Notes: generated from the letters alone by a model not told the origin. 64,000 bases of DNA from Methylobacterium sp. 2A (GCF_009806555.1 NZ_VUOK01000034.1:124001-188000), one strand, 5' to 3'. Counted from the stretch's first letter, positions 38,261 through 47,358 are shown. Numbers and translations: made by a program.

Positions 38261-39946
38261 TCAGGCGTCGAACAGGGAGCGCTGCCCCGCCGGTGCAGCC
38301 GGCTTGGCACTGCGCCGGTCCGCAGGGCGGGCGGCCGGTCGCGGGCCTCCCTGGCGTCCGGTCCGGGTGGCCGGGGCCGGCTCCAGCCCACCCTCCGGCA
38401 CCGCCGCGACGGTTCCGTCCGAGAATTGCAGGCTGAGGCGGGCGGCGGCGGCGGCCTCGGCGGCGCGGCGCACCGGCAGGCCGGCGGCATCCCGCACCAG
38501 CACGTAGCCCCGTTCGAGCACCGCGTGGTAGCTGAGCGAGCCCAGCAGCCCGGCCAATCCTGCGAGACGATCGCGCCGCCGCTCGATCCCGCGGGCGCCC
38601 GCCTGCACGAGGCGGTCGGAGAGGGCGAGCAGCCGGTCGGCCCGGCGAGCCTGAAGCGCCCGGGCCCGCTCCAGGCTCGCCTCGCGGGCGACGACGAGGC
38701 GGCGACCGAGCTGGACCAGCGCCTCGCCCTTGCGCTGCACGTCGTTGCGCAGGGCGTGGAGCGGCCGGTGGTCGATCCGCGCCAGCCGCGCGCGGGCATT
38801 GGCCAGCGCCACGTCGGGCGAGCGCCGCGCCATCCGGTCGAGCAGGAGTTGCAGCCGAGCCCGGTGGCGGCTCGCGCCCGCAGCGAGCGCCGGGGCGAGG
38901 CGAGCCTCGGCGAGGTCGAGCCGCTGGCGCTTGGCCGCCAGAAGCGCGTCGGCGCTCGGCAGCGCCCGCCCCAGCGCCCGCAGATCCGCCCGGTCGCGCT
39001 CGATCCGGCGCCCGACCGCACCGATCGCCCGAGCGGAGAGATCCGCAACCGTTGCGATCAGGTCGGCGCGCACCGGCACCGCCATCTCGGCGGCGCCCGT
39101 GGGGGTCGGGGCGCGGCGGTCGGAGACGTAGTCGATCAGCGTGGTATCGGTCTCGTGGCCCACCGCCGAGATCAGCGGGATCGCGCTCTCGAAGGCGGCG
39201 CGGACGACGCATTCCTCGTTGAAGGCCCAGAGATCCTCGATCGAGCCGCCGCCGCGGGCGACGATCAGCACGTCCGGGCGCGGGATCGGGCCGCCGGGCT
39301 TCAGGGCGTTGAATCCGCGGATCGCGGCGGCGACTTCTTCGGCCGCACCATCCCCCTGGACTCGCACCGGCCAGACCAGGACCGGGCGCGGGAACCGATC
39401 CTCCAGCCGGTGGAGGATGTCGCGGATCACGGCGCCGGTGGGCGAGGTGACGACCCCGACGACGCGCGGCAGGTAGGGGATCGCCCGCTTGTGCTCGGGC
39501 GCGAACAGCCCCTCGGCGGCGAGTTGCTTCTTGCGCTCCTCCAACAGGGCCATCCAGGCGCCGAGGCCCGCCGGCTCCAGGCTCTCGACCACGATCTGGT
39601 ACGAGGATTTGCCCGCGAAGGTGGTGATGCGGCCGGTGGCGATCACCTCCAGCCCCTCCTGCGGCCGCTGGCGCAGGCGCCCGAACACGCCCTTCCAGAC
39701 CACTGCGTCGATGCGGGCCTGCCCGTCCTTCAGGGAGAAGTAGGCGTGACCCGAGCCGTGCTGGCCGCGATAGCCTGAGATCTCGCCGCGCAGGCGCACA
39801 TGGCCGAACGCGTCCTCGAGGGTCCGCTTCAGCGCGCCTGCGAGGTCGCCCACCGTCCATTCCGGCTGGTTGGCAGTGAGCACGCTGGTCGGCGGGATAT
39901 CGGCCGCTGGCGGGGCGGCGGGGCGCGGGGGCGGGACGAGGGGCAT
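38261..39946 (-). CDS. xseA: Exodeoxyribonuclease VII large subunit
   Basis: Catalytic subunit of the single-strand-specific ExoVII, used in mismatch repair and removal of damaged strands. About 561 aa. An OB-fold at residues 28-130 (TVGDLAGALKRTLEDAFGHV, LRGEISGYRGQHGSGHAYFS), then the catalytic domain with VVTSPTGAVIRDILHRLEDR, RGGGSIEDLWAFNEE, ISAVGHETDTTLIDYVSDRRAPTPT, and a long coiled-coil arm near 280-460. The C-terminus adds a basic, Pro-rich tail of about 60 residues. xseB is not adjacent. Confidence 0.95.
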   Translation of the reverse strand: MPLVPPPRPAAPPAADIPPTSVLTANQPEWTVGDLAGALKRTLEDAFGHVRLRGEISGYRGQHGSGHAYFSLKDGQARIDAVVWKGVFGRLRQRPQEGLEVIATGRITTFAGKSSYQIVVESLEPAGLGAWMALLEERKKQLAAEGLFAPEHKRAIPYLPRVVGVVTSPTGAVIRDILHRLEDRFPRPVLVWPVRVQGDGAAEEVAAAIRGFNALKPGGPIPRPDVLIVARGGGSIEDLWAFNEECVVRAAFESAIPLISAVGHETDTTLIDYVSDRRAPTPTGAAEMAVPVRADLIATVADLSARAIGAVGRRIERDRADLRALGRALPSADALLAAKRQRLDLAEARLAPALAAGASRHRARLQLLLDRMARRSPDVALANARARLARIDHRPLHALRNDVQRKGEALVQLGRRLVVAREASLERARALQARRADRLLALSDRLVQAGARGIERRRDRLAGLAGLLGSLSYHAVLERGYVLVRDAAGLPVRRAAEAAAAARLSLQFSDGTVAAVPEGGLEPAPATRTGRQGGPRPAARPADRRSAKPAAPAGQRSLFDA

Positions 39947-40022
39947 GGAAGGAGGCTAAAGCATGAGGCCTGGAAGAGGAAACCGGATTTCCACCTTCAT
40001 TGCGGCTGCGGTTGATCGGCGC

Positions 40023-40200
40023 TCACCGGAAGTCCCGAGCCCAATCCCGGCCGCCAGAGAAGATGCGCAGGATCACCACACATTCCTCTTCGACCGCGAA
40101 GGCATGGTGACGCAGCGGCCGGCGTCGTCGCCTCGGCGATCGTGTCGTAGGTCCAGTCGAGATCGTCACCCGCGGCGGGCGCGCAGGAGTGGCGCCGCCG
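40023..40200 (-). pseudogene. parE toxin remnant
   Basis: Directly downstream of parD. On the minus strand one frame reads GDDLDWTYDTIAEATTP, the N-terminal helix of RelE/ParE toxins. The next frame then reads VVILRIFSGRRDWARDF before a TGA at 40023-40025, which is the toxin's C-terminal strand. About 40 central residues are missing and the frames differ, so the toxin is destroyed by deletion plus frameshift. Confidence 0.65.
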
Positions 40201-40259
40201 CTTCAAGCGCCATCCCGCATCCGCGCTTTGAGACGCGGGCGCATCCGCTCGGCCGTATC

Positions 40260-40484
40260 CTACGCCGAGATCAGGCGCTCGGGATGGGCCTTCATCGCGT
40301 CGTAGGTCGCGACCACCTCCTCGCGGAGCCATCGTTCGACGGCAGCGTCCCGCTCTTGAAGTGCGTGCAACCCAGCCCGCGCCACCTCACTCGCGCTCGC
40401 GAACGAGCCGGCTTTCACTTGAGTATCGATGAACGCAGACTGCTCTGCCGGCAGACTGAAGATCCGCTTCTCGGTCGCCGCCAT
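40260..40484 (-). CDS. ParD-family antitoxin (orphan)
   Basis: 74-aa ribbon-helix-helix antitoxin: EKRIFSLPAEQSAFIDTQV, then GSFASASEVARAGLHALQER and a C-terminal toxin-binding helix (AVERWLREEVVATYDAMKAH). ATG at 40484 with AGGAG about 8 nt upstream; a longer frame upstream adds nothing recognisable. ParD normally binds ParE and represses its own promoter. Here the toxin gene is decayed, so the antitoxin is an orphan that could still act as a repressor or protect against related toxins. Confidence 0.8.
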   Translation of the reverse strand: MAATEKRIFSLPAEQSAFIDTQVKAGSFASASEVARAGLHALQERDAAVERWLREEVVATYDAMKAHPERLISA

Positions 40485-40568
40485 GTCGGCTCCTGCGCAG
40501 CGCCGGTATGAACTTTCCATAGCGCATTCCGAAGCGGCAGCACGGGATGCGTCCGCTCAAGGAAGCGT

Positions 40569-42041
40569 CTACTCCACCGCCAGCTCGCGCGGCGCATCCG
40601 AGATCGCCACCGGCGGCACCAGCAGCGACAGGAGCAGGGTCAGCACCGCCACCGCGAACACCGTCCAGAACGTCCCGTGGAGCGCGTGCTGGAGCCCCAC
40701 CCGGATCGCCTCGCCGCCGGGGCCGAGGCTCGCGGGATCGTCGAGCAAGCGCCGGAGTTCATCGGAACTGACCGTAGGCCCGCTCGGCGGGTGCGCGAGC
40801 CGGTAGTTCAGCACGGCGCCGAGCGCGGTGGCGCCGAGCGTCGAGCCGAGGTTGCGCGCGAAGAGGTTCGAGGCGGTCGCCGCCCCGCGCTGCGCCCAGG
40901 CGACACTGTCCTGAATGATCACGATGGCGGCGGTGGACAGGAAGCCCATGCCGAGACCCATCACGACCGAGCCGGCCGCCGCCACGGCGGGCGAGGTCGA
41001 GGGGCCGAGGATGACGAAGGCGGTGGCCCCGAGTGGCAGCAGGGTCGCGCCGACCAGCAGAATCGGGCGCAGGCCGAAGCGGACGAAGCTGCGCGCCGCC
41101 GTGGTGGCGCCGATCGGCCAGCCGAGCACCATCAGGGTCAGGGTCAGGCCCGCGATCAGCGGCGATTGCTGCAGCACGCCCTGGACGTACATCGGCAGGA
41201 AGGCCGTGAGCCCGATCACCGTCATGCCGGACAGGAGCGTCGCCGTGTTGGCGGCGGCGATCGGGCGCTGCACCCACAGGCGGATGTCGAGCATCGGATC
41301 GGGGGCGCGGCGCTCCTGGAGCACGAACAGGATCGCGGCGACCACGAAGGCCACACCCGGCCAGAGCGCCGCCGCGGCCGAATCGCCCGCCTCGGTCAGC
41401 GCGATCATCAGCGCCGCGATGGCGGCGGTGAACAGGCCCGCGCCGATCACGTCGATCCGGCGGCTGCGGCGCTCCACGCCCTCGTGCAGGTAGCGCAGGA
41501 AAAGGCAGGCCGCGATCAGGCCGATCGGCAGGTTGATCCAGAAGATCCAGGGCCAGCTCAGGTGGCCGATGATCAGCCCGCCGACCAGCGGTCCGGCCAC
41601 GGAGGAGATGCCCCAGACGCTGGCGAGATAGCCCTGGATCCGGCCGCGCTCCCGCGCGGAATAGAGGTCGCCGACCACCGTCAGGCTCACCGGCTGGATC
41701 GCCCCGGCGCCGACGCCCTGGACGAGCCGGAACAGGACCAGCGAGGGCATCGACCACGCGAGGCCGCAGAGCAGCGAGCCGAGGAGGAACACCGCGATGC
41801 CGAACAGCAGCACCGGCCGGCGGCCATAGAGGTCGGACAGCTTGCCGAACACAACCGTGGTGGCGGTCTGCGTCAGCAGGAAGGAGGCGAACACCCAGGC
41901 GTAGAGGTGGAGGTCGCCGAGCTGCCCGGCGATCTGCGGCATCGCGGTCGAGACGATCGTGGCCTCGATCGCGATCATAAACATCGCCGCCATCACCGCG
42001 GCGAGGACCAGCGGGCGGCGCGTCTCAGGGGGAGTCGGCAT
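40569..42041 (-). CDS. MFS drug efflux transporter, DHA2-like
   Basis: Inner-membrane multidrug-type exporter, about 490 aa with around 14 helices. Seen: MFMIAIEATIVSTAMPQI (helix 1 motif D1), FGKLSDLYGRRPVLL (motif A), LVQGVGAGAIQPVSLTVVGD and GYLASVWGISSVAGPLVGG (motif C, antiporter-specific), WPWIFWINLPIG (family-specific). Substrates cannot be predicted. Alone in its transcript; no adjacent TetR/MarR regulator. Confidence 0.9.
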   Translation of the reverse strand: MPTPPETRRPLVLAAVMAAMFMIAIEATIVSTAMPQIAGQLGDLHLYAWVFASFLLTQTATTVVFGKLSDLYGRRPVLLFGIAVFLLGSLLCGLAWSMPSLVLFRLVQGVGAGAIQPVSLTVVGDLYSARERGRIQGYLASVWGISSVAGPLVGGLIIGHLSWPWIFWINLPIGLIAACLFLRYLHEGVERRSRRIDVIGAGLFTAAIAALMIALTEAGDSAAAALWPGVAFVVAAILFVLQERRAPDPMLDIRLWVQRPIAAANTATLLSGMTVIGLTAFLPMYVQGVLQQSPLIAGLTLTLMVLGWPIGATTAARSFVRFGLRPILLVGATLLPLGATAFVILGPSTSPAVAAAGSVVMGLGMGFLSTAAIVIIQDSVAWAQRGAATASNLFARNLGSTLGATALGAVLNYRLAHPPSGPTVSSDELRRLLDDPASLGPGGEAIRVGLQHALHGTFWTVFAVAVLTLLLSLLVPPVAISDAPRELAVE

Positions 42042-42216
42042 GCGAGCGATCTAGGCCGGACGCATGCTGCAACCCAGCGCCGTCGTGCGCCGACCGGCTG
42101 GCCGTTGCGAGGTCCGTGCGGGAGCGCACATGGATAGCGCGCGCGACCCGCCGTCGACGCATGGACCGGCCGTAGCCCTGTTCCGCCGGCATGGGTCACG
42201 CCGGCGGCCGAGAGCG

Positions 42217-43533
42217 TCAGGCCTCGCTGTTCGCGTCGAGGTCGCGCCCCCGCGTCTCCGGCAGCAGGAAGGCCGCGACCGTCCCGATCAGGCTGAAGGC
42301 CGCGAGGTAATAGGCGGGCGCGAGGCGGTCGCCGGTCTCGGCGATCAGCCGGTTCACCACGTAGTTGGTGCTGCCCCCGAATACCGAAACGGCGACCGCG
42401 TAGACGATCGACAGGCCGGCGCTGCGCACCGCCCGGGGCAGCGCCTCCGGGATGCCGACGATCACCGCGGCGGCGTTGATCGATGACAGCGCCGAGAGCA
42501 GGAACGTGATTGCGTAGACGCTCGCGGCGCTCGGCGCCTTCACCACCCAGGCGAAGGCGGGGACGGTCAGGATCAGGATCAGCGCCCGCGGCCAGATCAT
42601 GACGGGCCGCCGCCCGATCCGGTCGGCCAGCCAGCCGCCCAGGAGCGGGAAGACCACCGAGGCGAGCCCCAGCGCGATCGGCACCGCGGTCGCGGCGGTC
42701 TCGCTCAGGCCGAGCGTCGCGCCGGCATAGACCGGCATGTTGGTGCCGATCGCGTTCGACACGGTCGAGGCGGAGATCACCAGGAAGGTCAGACCGAGGA
42801 GACGACCGTGTTCCCGCAGGAGCCGCCCCACCACGGCGAGGGTCGAGGCGGCGGCGTTCGGATCCTCCTCGGCGCCCGCCGTCTCCGGCAGGTGGCTGCG
42901 GATGACGAGGCCGATCGGCACGACGCCGAGGCCGAGCACGAACATCAGCCGCCAGCCCCAGGCGTTCATCGCCTGATCACCGAAGACGAGCGCAAGGGTG
43001 GTGGCCACGATGCCGGCGAACAGGGACGCGCAGCCCTGGCTGGCGATCTGCCAGCTCGTCACGAAGCCGCGCCGGTCGGGAGGCGCGGCCTCCAGCAGAT
43101 AGGCGGTCGACGGGCCGACCTCGCCGCCAAGCGCCAGCCCCTGGATAAGCCGCCCGGCGATGACGATCACCTGCGCCCAGCCGCCGATCGCCGCGTAGGG
43201 CGGGCAGGCCGCGAGCATCAGCATGCCCAAAGCCATCAGCGCGATCGTGATCAGCATCGCGGGCTTGCGCCCGGCCCGATCCGCGAAGGCGCCGATCAGG
43301 GCCCCGCCGATCGGCCGCATCACGTAGCCGATGCCGAACAGCGCCAGCGACGCGAGCAGACTCTGGGTCGGGTCGGTCGCGGGAAAGAACGCCGCGCCGA
43401 TCGGCTTGGCGAAGAAGGCGTAGACCGTGAAATCGTAGAACTCGAGGGCGTTGCCCAGCACGACGGCGCTGACAGCCTTCCGGTCCAGCGCCGGGTGTGC
43501 GGCGCCGGGATGGGTTGGGGTCCGGGCGTCCAT
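42217..43533 (-). CDS. MFS transporter, metabolite:H+ symporter type
   Basis: About 438 aa with 12 helices, in the MHS (citrate/alpha-ketoglutarate/proline-betaine) group: VVLGNALEFYDFTVYAFFAK at helix 1, FGIGYVMRPIGGALIGAFAD (motif A region GAFADRAGRKPAM) and LIQGLALGGEVGPSTAYLLE at helix 4. Probably imports an organic acid. The ATG shares one base with the stop of the RMF-like gene upstream (TGATG), indicating coupled translation. Confidence 0.9.
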   Translation of the reverse strand: MDARTPTHPGAAHPALDRKAVSAVVLGNALEFYDFTVYAFFAKPIGAAFFPATDPTQSLLASLALFGIGYVMRPIGGALIGAFADRAGRKPAMLITIALMALGMLMLAACPPYAAIGGWAQVIVIAGRLIQGLALGGEVGPSTAYLLEAAPPDRRGFVTSWQIASQGCASLFAGIVATTLALVFGDQAMNAWGWRLMFVLGLGVVPIGLVIRSHLPETAGAEEDPNAAASTLAVVGRLLREHGRLLGLTFLVISASTVSNAIGTNMPVYAGATLGLSETAATAVPIALGLASVVFPLLGGWLADRIGRRPVMIWPRALILILTVPAFAWVVKAPSAASVYAITFLLSALSSINAAAVIVGIPEALPRAVRSAGLSIVYAVAVSVFGGSTNYVVNRLIAETGDRLAPAYYLAAFSLIGTVAAFLLPETRGRDLDANSEA

Positions 43534-43748
43534 CACCGCGCCCCGTCGCCCGGGTGCACGCCAGGGCTCTTGGCGATCCCGCCGGCGACCGGCTCCGCGC
43601 CGTCCGCCACCGCAGCGTCGTATCCGGCGAGCCAGAGCGCGCGGGCCTGCGTGCCCTCGGCGTAGGGGCAGGCCTCCCGGGCCAAGCCCTTGGCGGGGGC
43701 GGCGCGGCCGAGGGCCTGGGCGTCGAGGTCGTTCGGGGGTGAATCCAT
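43533..43748 (-). CDS. RMF/CrpP-like small protein
   Basis: 71-aa protein. The core AQALGRAAPAKGLAREACPY followed by ALWLAGYDAA matches the ribosome-modulation-factor/CrpP fold (G-R-x-A...C/N-P-Y...W-x-x-G-x-D/R-A). In enterobacteria RMF dimerises 70S ribosomes in stationary phase; in alphaproteobacteria the role of such proteins is open. Upstream of and coupled to the MHS transporter gene, an odd pairing. ATG at 43748; a longer upstream frame is not supported. Confidence 0.6.
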   Translation of the reverse strand: MDSPPNDLDAQALGRAAPAKGLAREACPYAEGTQARALWLAGYDAAVADGAEPVAGGIAKSPGVHPGDGAR

Positions 43749-43813
43749 CGTGGCGCTGATCCTGATCGCACGCGTTCGCCGCGATGTAGGGCACGCCCCC
43801 GGACGCGCCGCAA

Positions 43814-44071
43814 TCAATGAAGGATCGGATCGTCCGGTCTCGGCAGCGTGACGGCTTCGCTGAACGGGAATTCCAGCACCACCTCGCCCGCGGCGTCGGC
43901 GACGATCAGGCAGGCCGTCATGAGCCGGGCCTGATCCCGGCGCTCGTGCAGGGCGGCGCGGATCGTGTGGCGCGCCTTCTCCCACGCCTCATCCGGATCG
44001 CGCAGCTCGACACCGGTCGGGTCGGTGATCAGGTCGTCCCCGATCTGGGTGTGGAAGAAATAGCGCGGCAT
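43814..44071 (-). CDS. DUF6894 family protein
   Basis: 85-aa protein beginning MPRYFFHTQIGDDLITDPTG, then GVELRDPDEAWEKARHTI, and a second strand pair (TACLIVADAAGEVVLEFPF). This is the DUF6894 pattern, a small alpha/beta protein common in many copies in Methylobacterium and relatives. No known function. 65 nt upstream of the RMF-like gene, same strand, so possibly the first gene of a three-gene transcript. Confidence 0.8.
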   Translation of the reverse strand: MPRYFFHTQIGDDLITDPTGVELRDPDEAWEKARHTIRAALHERRDQARLMTACLIVADAAGEVVLEFPFSEAVTLPRPDDPILH

Positions 44072-44161
44072 GGTCCCGTCACCTGCGAGAACGAGCCCCG
44101 AAGCGGGGCACGGCGCTCAGGTGGTGATCGGCGCCAGCGGCGGCACGCCCGGACGCGTGGC

Positions 44162-44425
44162 TCAGCCGTTGGCCGACCGCGGCTCCCCGGATGCCGGGAC
44201 CGGCCGCAGGGTGCGCACCTGGGCAGAGCCGGAGCCTGTGCGATGATGCTTCTCCATCATCATCAGCGGCCGCAACTCGGGCTCCGCGAAATCGAGCAAT
44301 CTGGCGTTGCGCCAGCGCGGCTTCCCGGCGCCACGGCCGAACCACCGGGGGCGCTCCTCCTCGACCAGCAGCACGAGCCGGCCCGTCCAGGATCTCCGGA
44401 ACCAGAAGCGCCCGGTCAGCGACAT
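44162..44425 (-). CDS. Hypothetical protein
   Basis: 87 aa, basic and aromatic: MSLTGRFWFRRSWTGRLVLL followed by EEERPRW, WRNARLLDFAEPELRPLM. No membrane segment or named family. Its sensible residue pattern and position in a run of small minus-strand genes suggest it is real. Confidence 0.5.
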   Translation of the reverse strand: MSLTGRFWFRRSWTGRLVLLVEEERPRWFGRGAGKPRWRNARLLDFAEPELRPLMMMEKHHRTGSGSAQVRTLRPVPASGEPRSANG

Positions 44426-44596
44426 AGTCCGGTTCCTTCACACAGAGCGCGTGCCGCACAGGCCACTAGCCGTGCAGATTTCAACGGCTCCTCTCAATAC
44501 CGGATTTGGCCGAAGATGTCTTGGCAGATCGGCCTGAAGAGCGGGCGGACCACCACTGTCCACAGGCGCCTGCCGGAAGCCGGTGCGCCGGTCGCC

Positions 44597-44818
44597 CTAC
44601 CGCACGAAGTGGCAGGCGATGAACAGCATCACCACGAGCCAGACCAGACCCGAGACACCGTACACGAAACCGCGGAGGAAGGCTGATTCCAGGGCGGCAT
44701 GCGCGGATCCGCGATCGTCCCGCGGCCGCAGGCGCTCAAGCGGGGACACGCGCCTGGAGGGTGTGGCTGCCAGCAGGCGCGTCAGGCTTTCCGGGAGCGG
44801 TCGTTCGTCGGTCTGCAC
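44597..44818 (-). CDS. Small single-span membrane protein
   Basis: 73 aa. A soluble, Arg-rich N-terminal half is followed by one clear membrane helix at residues 51-70 (FVYGVSGLVWLVVMLFIACH). GTG start at 44818. No family recognised. Confidence 0.5.
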   Translation of the reverse strand: MQTDERPLPESLTRLLAATPSRRVSPLERLRPRDDRGSAHAALESAFLRGFVYGVSGLVWLVVMLFIACHFVR

Positions 44819-45102
44819 GGTGCCTGAAACCTACGAGGCGCGCTGACCGGGCGACAAGGCCGCATGGCGCCGCATCCGCAGGGGCGATCCGCCGGCGCGG
44901 CTTCCATGTGCCGCAGGGAGCCAACACCTTGACGAGGGGTTGAGGCTAACGGCGGCCGAGCGCGGTCGCCGTCACGCCGACAGACCGCCGCGCTCGCGAG
45001 GCTGGACCGTTGCGCCTTGGCTGTAACTTCAATTAGACCTATTCCAGGCAGGTGCGTTCTGCCGACAGTGCTGCCGCGGCGGCGGCCAACAGGAGGAAAT
45101 CC

Positions 45103-45468
45103 ATGCGTTCACTCGTTCTCGGCGCCGTCCTCGCCGTCCTGATCCCGCTCTCTGCGCAGGCCCAGGAGGCCGGAGACGCGGCCGCAGGCGAGAAGGCGTT
45201 CGCCCCCTGCAAGGCCTGCCACAACTTCCAGAAGAACGGCGTCGGTCCGGACCTCAAGGGCGTGGTGGGCCGCAAGGCGGGCACCTACGAGGGCTACAAC
45301 TACTCGGCCGCGCTGAAGAATTCCGGCATCACCTGGGATGAGGCCAACCTGCACGAGTGGCTGAAGAACCCCAAGGCGAAGGTGCCGGGCACCAAGATGA
45401 TCTTCCAGGGCTATTCGGACGACAAGAAGATCAACGACGTGATCGCCTACCTCAAGACGCAGTCCTGA
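45103..45468 (+). CDS. Class I cytochrome c (c2-like)
   Basis: Periplasmic mono-haem electron carrier, 121 aa. Signal peptide MRSLVLGAVLAVLIPLSAQA; haem motif CKACH near residue 36; sixth-ligand Met in PGTKMIFQGY. Short mitochondrial/c2-like fold (GVGPDLKGVVGRKAGTYEGY, INDVIAYLKTQ). In methylotrophs such cytochromes pass electrons from the methanol-oxidation cytochrome cL or the bc1 complex to the oxidase; which applies here is unknown. Strong AGGAGG 7 nt before the ATG. Confidence 0.93.
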   Translation: MRSLVLGAVLAVLIPLSAQAQEAGDAAAGEKAFAPCKACHNFQKNGVGPDLKGVVGRKAGTYEGYNYSAALKNSGITWDEANLHEWLKNPKAKVPGTKMIFQGYSDDKKINDVIAYLKTQS

Positions 45469-45616
45469 GTTCGCACCCCACACGGCAAGGCCCAGGGGTG
45501 GCCGAAAGGCCGCCTCCGGGCCCATGCCGGCATGTCCAAGAGCCTCTCACGAAGCTCGCCTGTGCTGTCGCGGCCTGAGCGAGAACGCCCGGGGCCCGGA
45601 AGTTTGTCGGGCGCTC

Positions 45617-46135
45617 TTATTCCGCGATCAGGCCGGCCTGAAGCCCCATCCTCAGCGTGACGAGGTCGTGCAGCAGGGTCTTCCGGCCCTCGTTATCGAG
45701 GCCGGTCAGGCCACCCGCCTCTTCGGGGATGCAGGCGAGGACATCGCGCAGCTTCGCGCCGGCCGGCGTGAGGAAGATGCTGACCTGACGCTCATCGACC
45801 CGATCCCGGGCCCGCCGCACCCGGCCCGAGGCTTCGAGGCGCTTCAGCAGCGGCGTCAGCGTGCCGGAATCGAGGAAGAGGCGGTTGCCGATCTCCTTGA
45901 CCGAGAGTCCGTCCTGCTCCCACAGCACCAGCAGCACGAGATATTGCGGATAGGTCAGTTCGTAACGGCCGAGCAGGGCGCGGTACGCGCGCCCGAACGC
46001 ATGCGCTGCGGCGTAGACGGCAAAGCACAGTTGATTGTCGAGACGCTGCCGCTCCTGCCGCGTGGGCTCGTCGACGGTCGGGTGATCCGCCTGATTCGGT
46101 GCAGCGCCGCTCTGCAGAGCAGTCGGGCCTGGCAT
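45617..46135 (-). CDS. MarR-family regulator, OhrR type
   Basis: Dimeric winged-helix repressor of about 172 aa. The redox-sensing N-terminal Cys is in [16 protein letters not shown], exactly as in OhrR; Tyr residues that stabilise it ([14 protein letters not shown]) are present. The DNA-binding wing reads [20 protein letters not shown]. OhrR controls organic-hydroperoxide resistance (ohr), which is not in the window, so it acts elsewhere or on its own promoter. The N-terminus has about 28 extra residues. Confidence 0.88.
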   Translation of the reverse strand: MPGPTALQSGAAPNQADHPTVDEPTRQERQRLDNQLCFAVYAAAHAFGRAYRALLGRYELTYPQYLVLLVLWEQDGLSVKEIGNRLFLDSGTLTPLLKRLEASGRVRRARDRVDERQVSIFLTPAGAKLRDVLACIPEEAGGLTGLDNEGRKTLLHDLVTLRMGLQAGLIAE

Positions 46136-46267
46136 GGGTATGATCTCTCTCTGGAAAAAGCGGGCTCACCTACCGGTATGGCGCTGGCTCACTCTTAAGG
46201 CAGTTCTGCATACAAGAACAATCGGCGCCGTCGGCGGAGCGCAGACCGCAAAGCTGCAGGTTGGGGG

Positions 46268-47209
46268 TCACCCGTCCATCAGCGGGTGCAGATCCCGTAC
46301 CATCGCCTTCAGGCGCTCATCGAGCACGTGGGTGTAGATCTGCGTCGTCGAGATGTCGGCGTGGCCGAGCAATTCCTGGACGATGCGCAGATCGGCCCCG
46401 TTCTGCAGCAGATGACTGGCGAAGGCATGACGCAGCACGTGGGGGCTCACCCGGTCCGGCCGCAACCCGGCCTCCAGCGCCACGGCCTTTAAGTCGCGGG
46501 CGAAGGCCTGCCGCGTCAGGTGGCCGCTGTCGCTGTCGGCGGGGAAGAGCCACGCGCTCTCCTCCGGCACCGCGGCGAGGTGCGCCGCCATGGCGGCGCG
46601 GGCCGCTTCGGTCAGCGGGACGAGCCGCTCGCGGCCGCCCTTGCCCTTGATGAACAGGTAGCGCTCCCGGGTCGCGCCCGCGGCGCGGGGGAGGGCGACC
46701 AGTTCCGAGACGCGCAGGCCCGTGGCGTAGAGCAGTTCGAGCAGGCACATCATGCGACGCGCCCGCCGGGCCGGCCCGGGCGCCTGCTCGGCGCCGGCCG
46801 CCGCCTGCGCGACACCCAGCAGGCGGTCGACCTCGGCCACCGACAGGATTTTTGGCAGCACCCGGCCCCGGCGCGGCCCCGAGACCGCCACGCTCGGATC
46901 GGCCTCGGCGAGCCCTTCGGCGTACAGGAACCTGTGGAAGCCGCGCACGCAGGACAGGCGCCGCGCCGCCGACGAGGCCTTCAGCCCGCGCGTCTCCAGA
47001 TCGGCCAGGAAGGCGCGCAGCGTCCCGGCCTCCACGTCATCGAGGTCGATCCCGGCGCGGGCGAGATAGGCGAGGTAATCGTCGAGGTCGCGCCGGTAGG
47101 CCGCCAGGGTGTTGGCGCCGGCCCCGCGCTCGGCGGCCAGCATGTCGAGATAATCGGCGACATCCGCGTGGGGCGCACGATCGCTGTCGCCACCTTCGCG
47201 CGCGCTCAA
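46268..47209 (-). CDS. xerD: Tyrosine recombinase XerD
   Basis: Site-specific recombinase resolving chromosome dimers at dif with XerC and FtsK. About 313 aa. N-terminal SAM-like DNA-binding domain (DYLDMLAAERGAGANTLAAY), then the catalytic domain with Arg in YATGLRVSELVAL, Lys in IKGKGGRERLVPL, HVLRHAFASHLL (H-x-x-R), LLGHADISTT and the nucleophile Tyr in QIYTHV. A TTG at 47209 overlapping the stop of the small upstream gene is the likely start; the long frame further upstream lacks codon bias. Confidence 0.93.
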   Translation of the reverse strand: MSAREGGDSDRAPHADVADYLDMLAAERGAGANTLAAYRRDLDDYLAYLARAGIDLDDVEAGTLRAFLADLETRGLKASSAARRLSCVRGFHRFLYAEGLAEADPSVAVSGPRRGRVLPKILSVAEVDRLLGVAQAAAGAEQAPGPARRARRMMCLLELLYATGLRVSELVALPRAAGATRERYLFIKGKGGRERLVPLTEAARAAMAAHLAAVPEESAWLFPADSDSGHLTRQAFARDLKAVALEAGLRPDRVSPHVLRHAFASHLLQNGADLRIVQELLGHADISTTQIYTHVLDERLKAMVRDLHPLMDG

Positions 47210-47358
47210 CGATTGCCCGGCTGCAGCTTCGAGGCGGGAATGGTCACGCTCATCTCCCGCGGCGTCGGCTGAACGAAATTCGCCAGCGCGAACATCGCCG
47301 CGAAGACGAGACCCGCCAGGATCGCGAGGGTGGCGAAGAAACGGAACAGGGTCGGCAC
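47206..47358 (-). CDS. 50-residue membrane protein upstream of xerD
   Basis: Small frame from a GTG at 47358 to TGA at 47206-47208: VPTLFRFFATLAILAGLVFA, then AMFALANFVQPTPREMSVTI and PASKLQPGNR. One membrane helix (residues 5-28) with a short polar, probably periplasmic tail. The stop overlaps the xerD TTG start. Similar tiny proteins lie between xerD and aroK in other Rhizobiales, to my recollection, which supports it. It is short enough to be missed by gene callers. Confidence 0.65.
   Translation of the reverse strand: MPTLFRFFATLAILAGLVFAAMFALANFVQPTPREMSVTIPASKLQPGNR

Noticed and set aside
40677..42137. 486-codon plus-strand frame
   Set aside because: Antisense to the DHA2 transporter gene, low complexity.
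46136..46267. OhrR operator in front of the MarR gene
   Set aside because: No convincing TACAATT-type palindrome could be picked out, although autoregulation is likely for this family.
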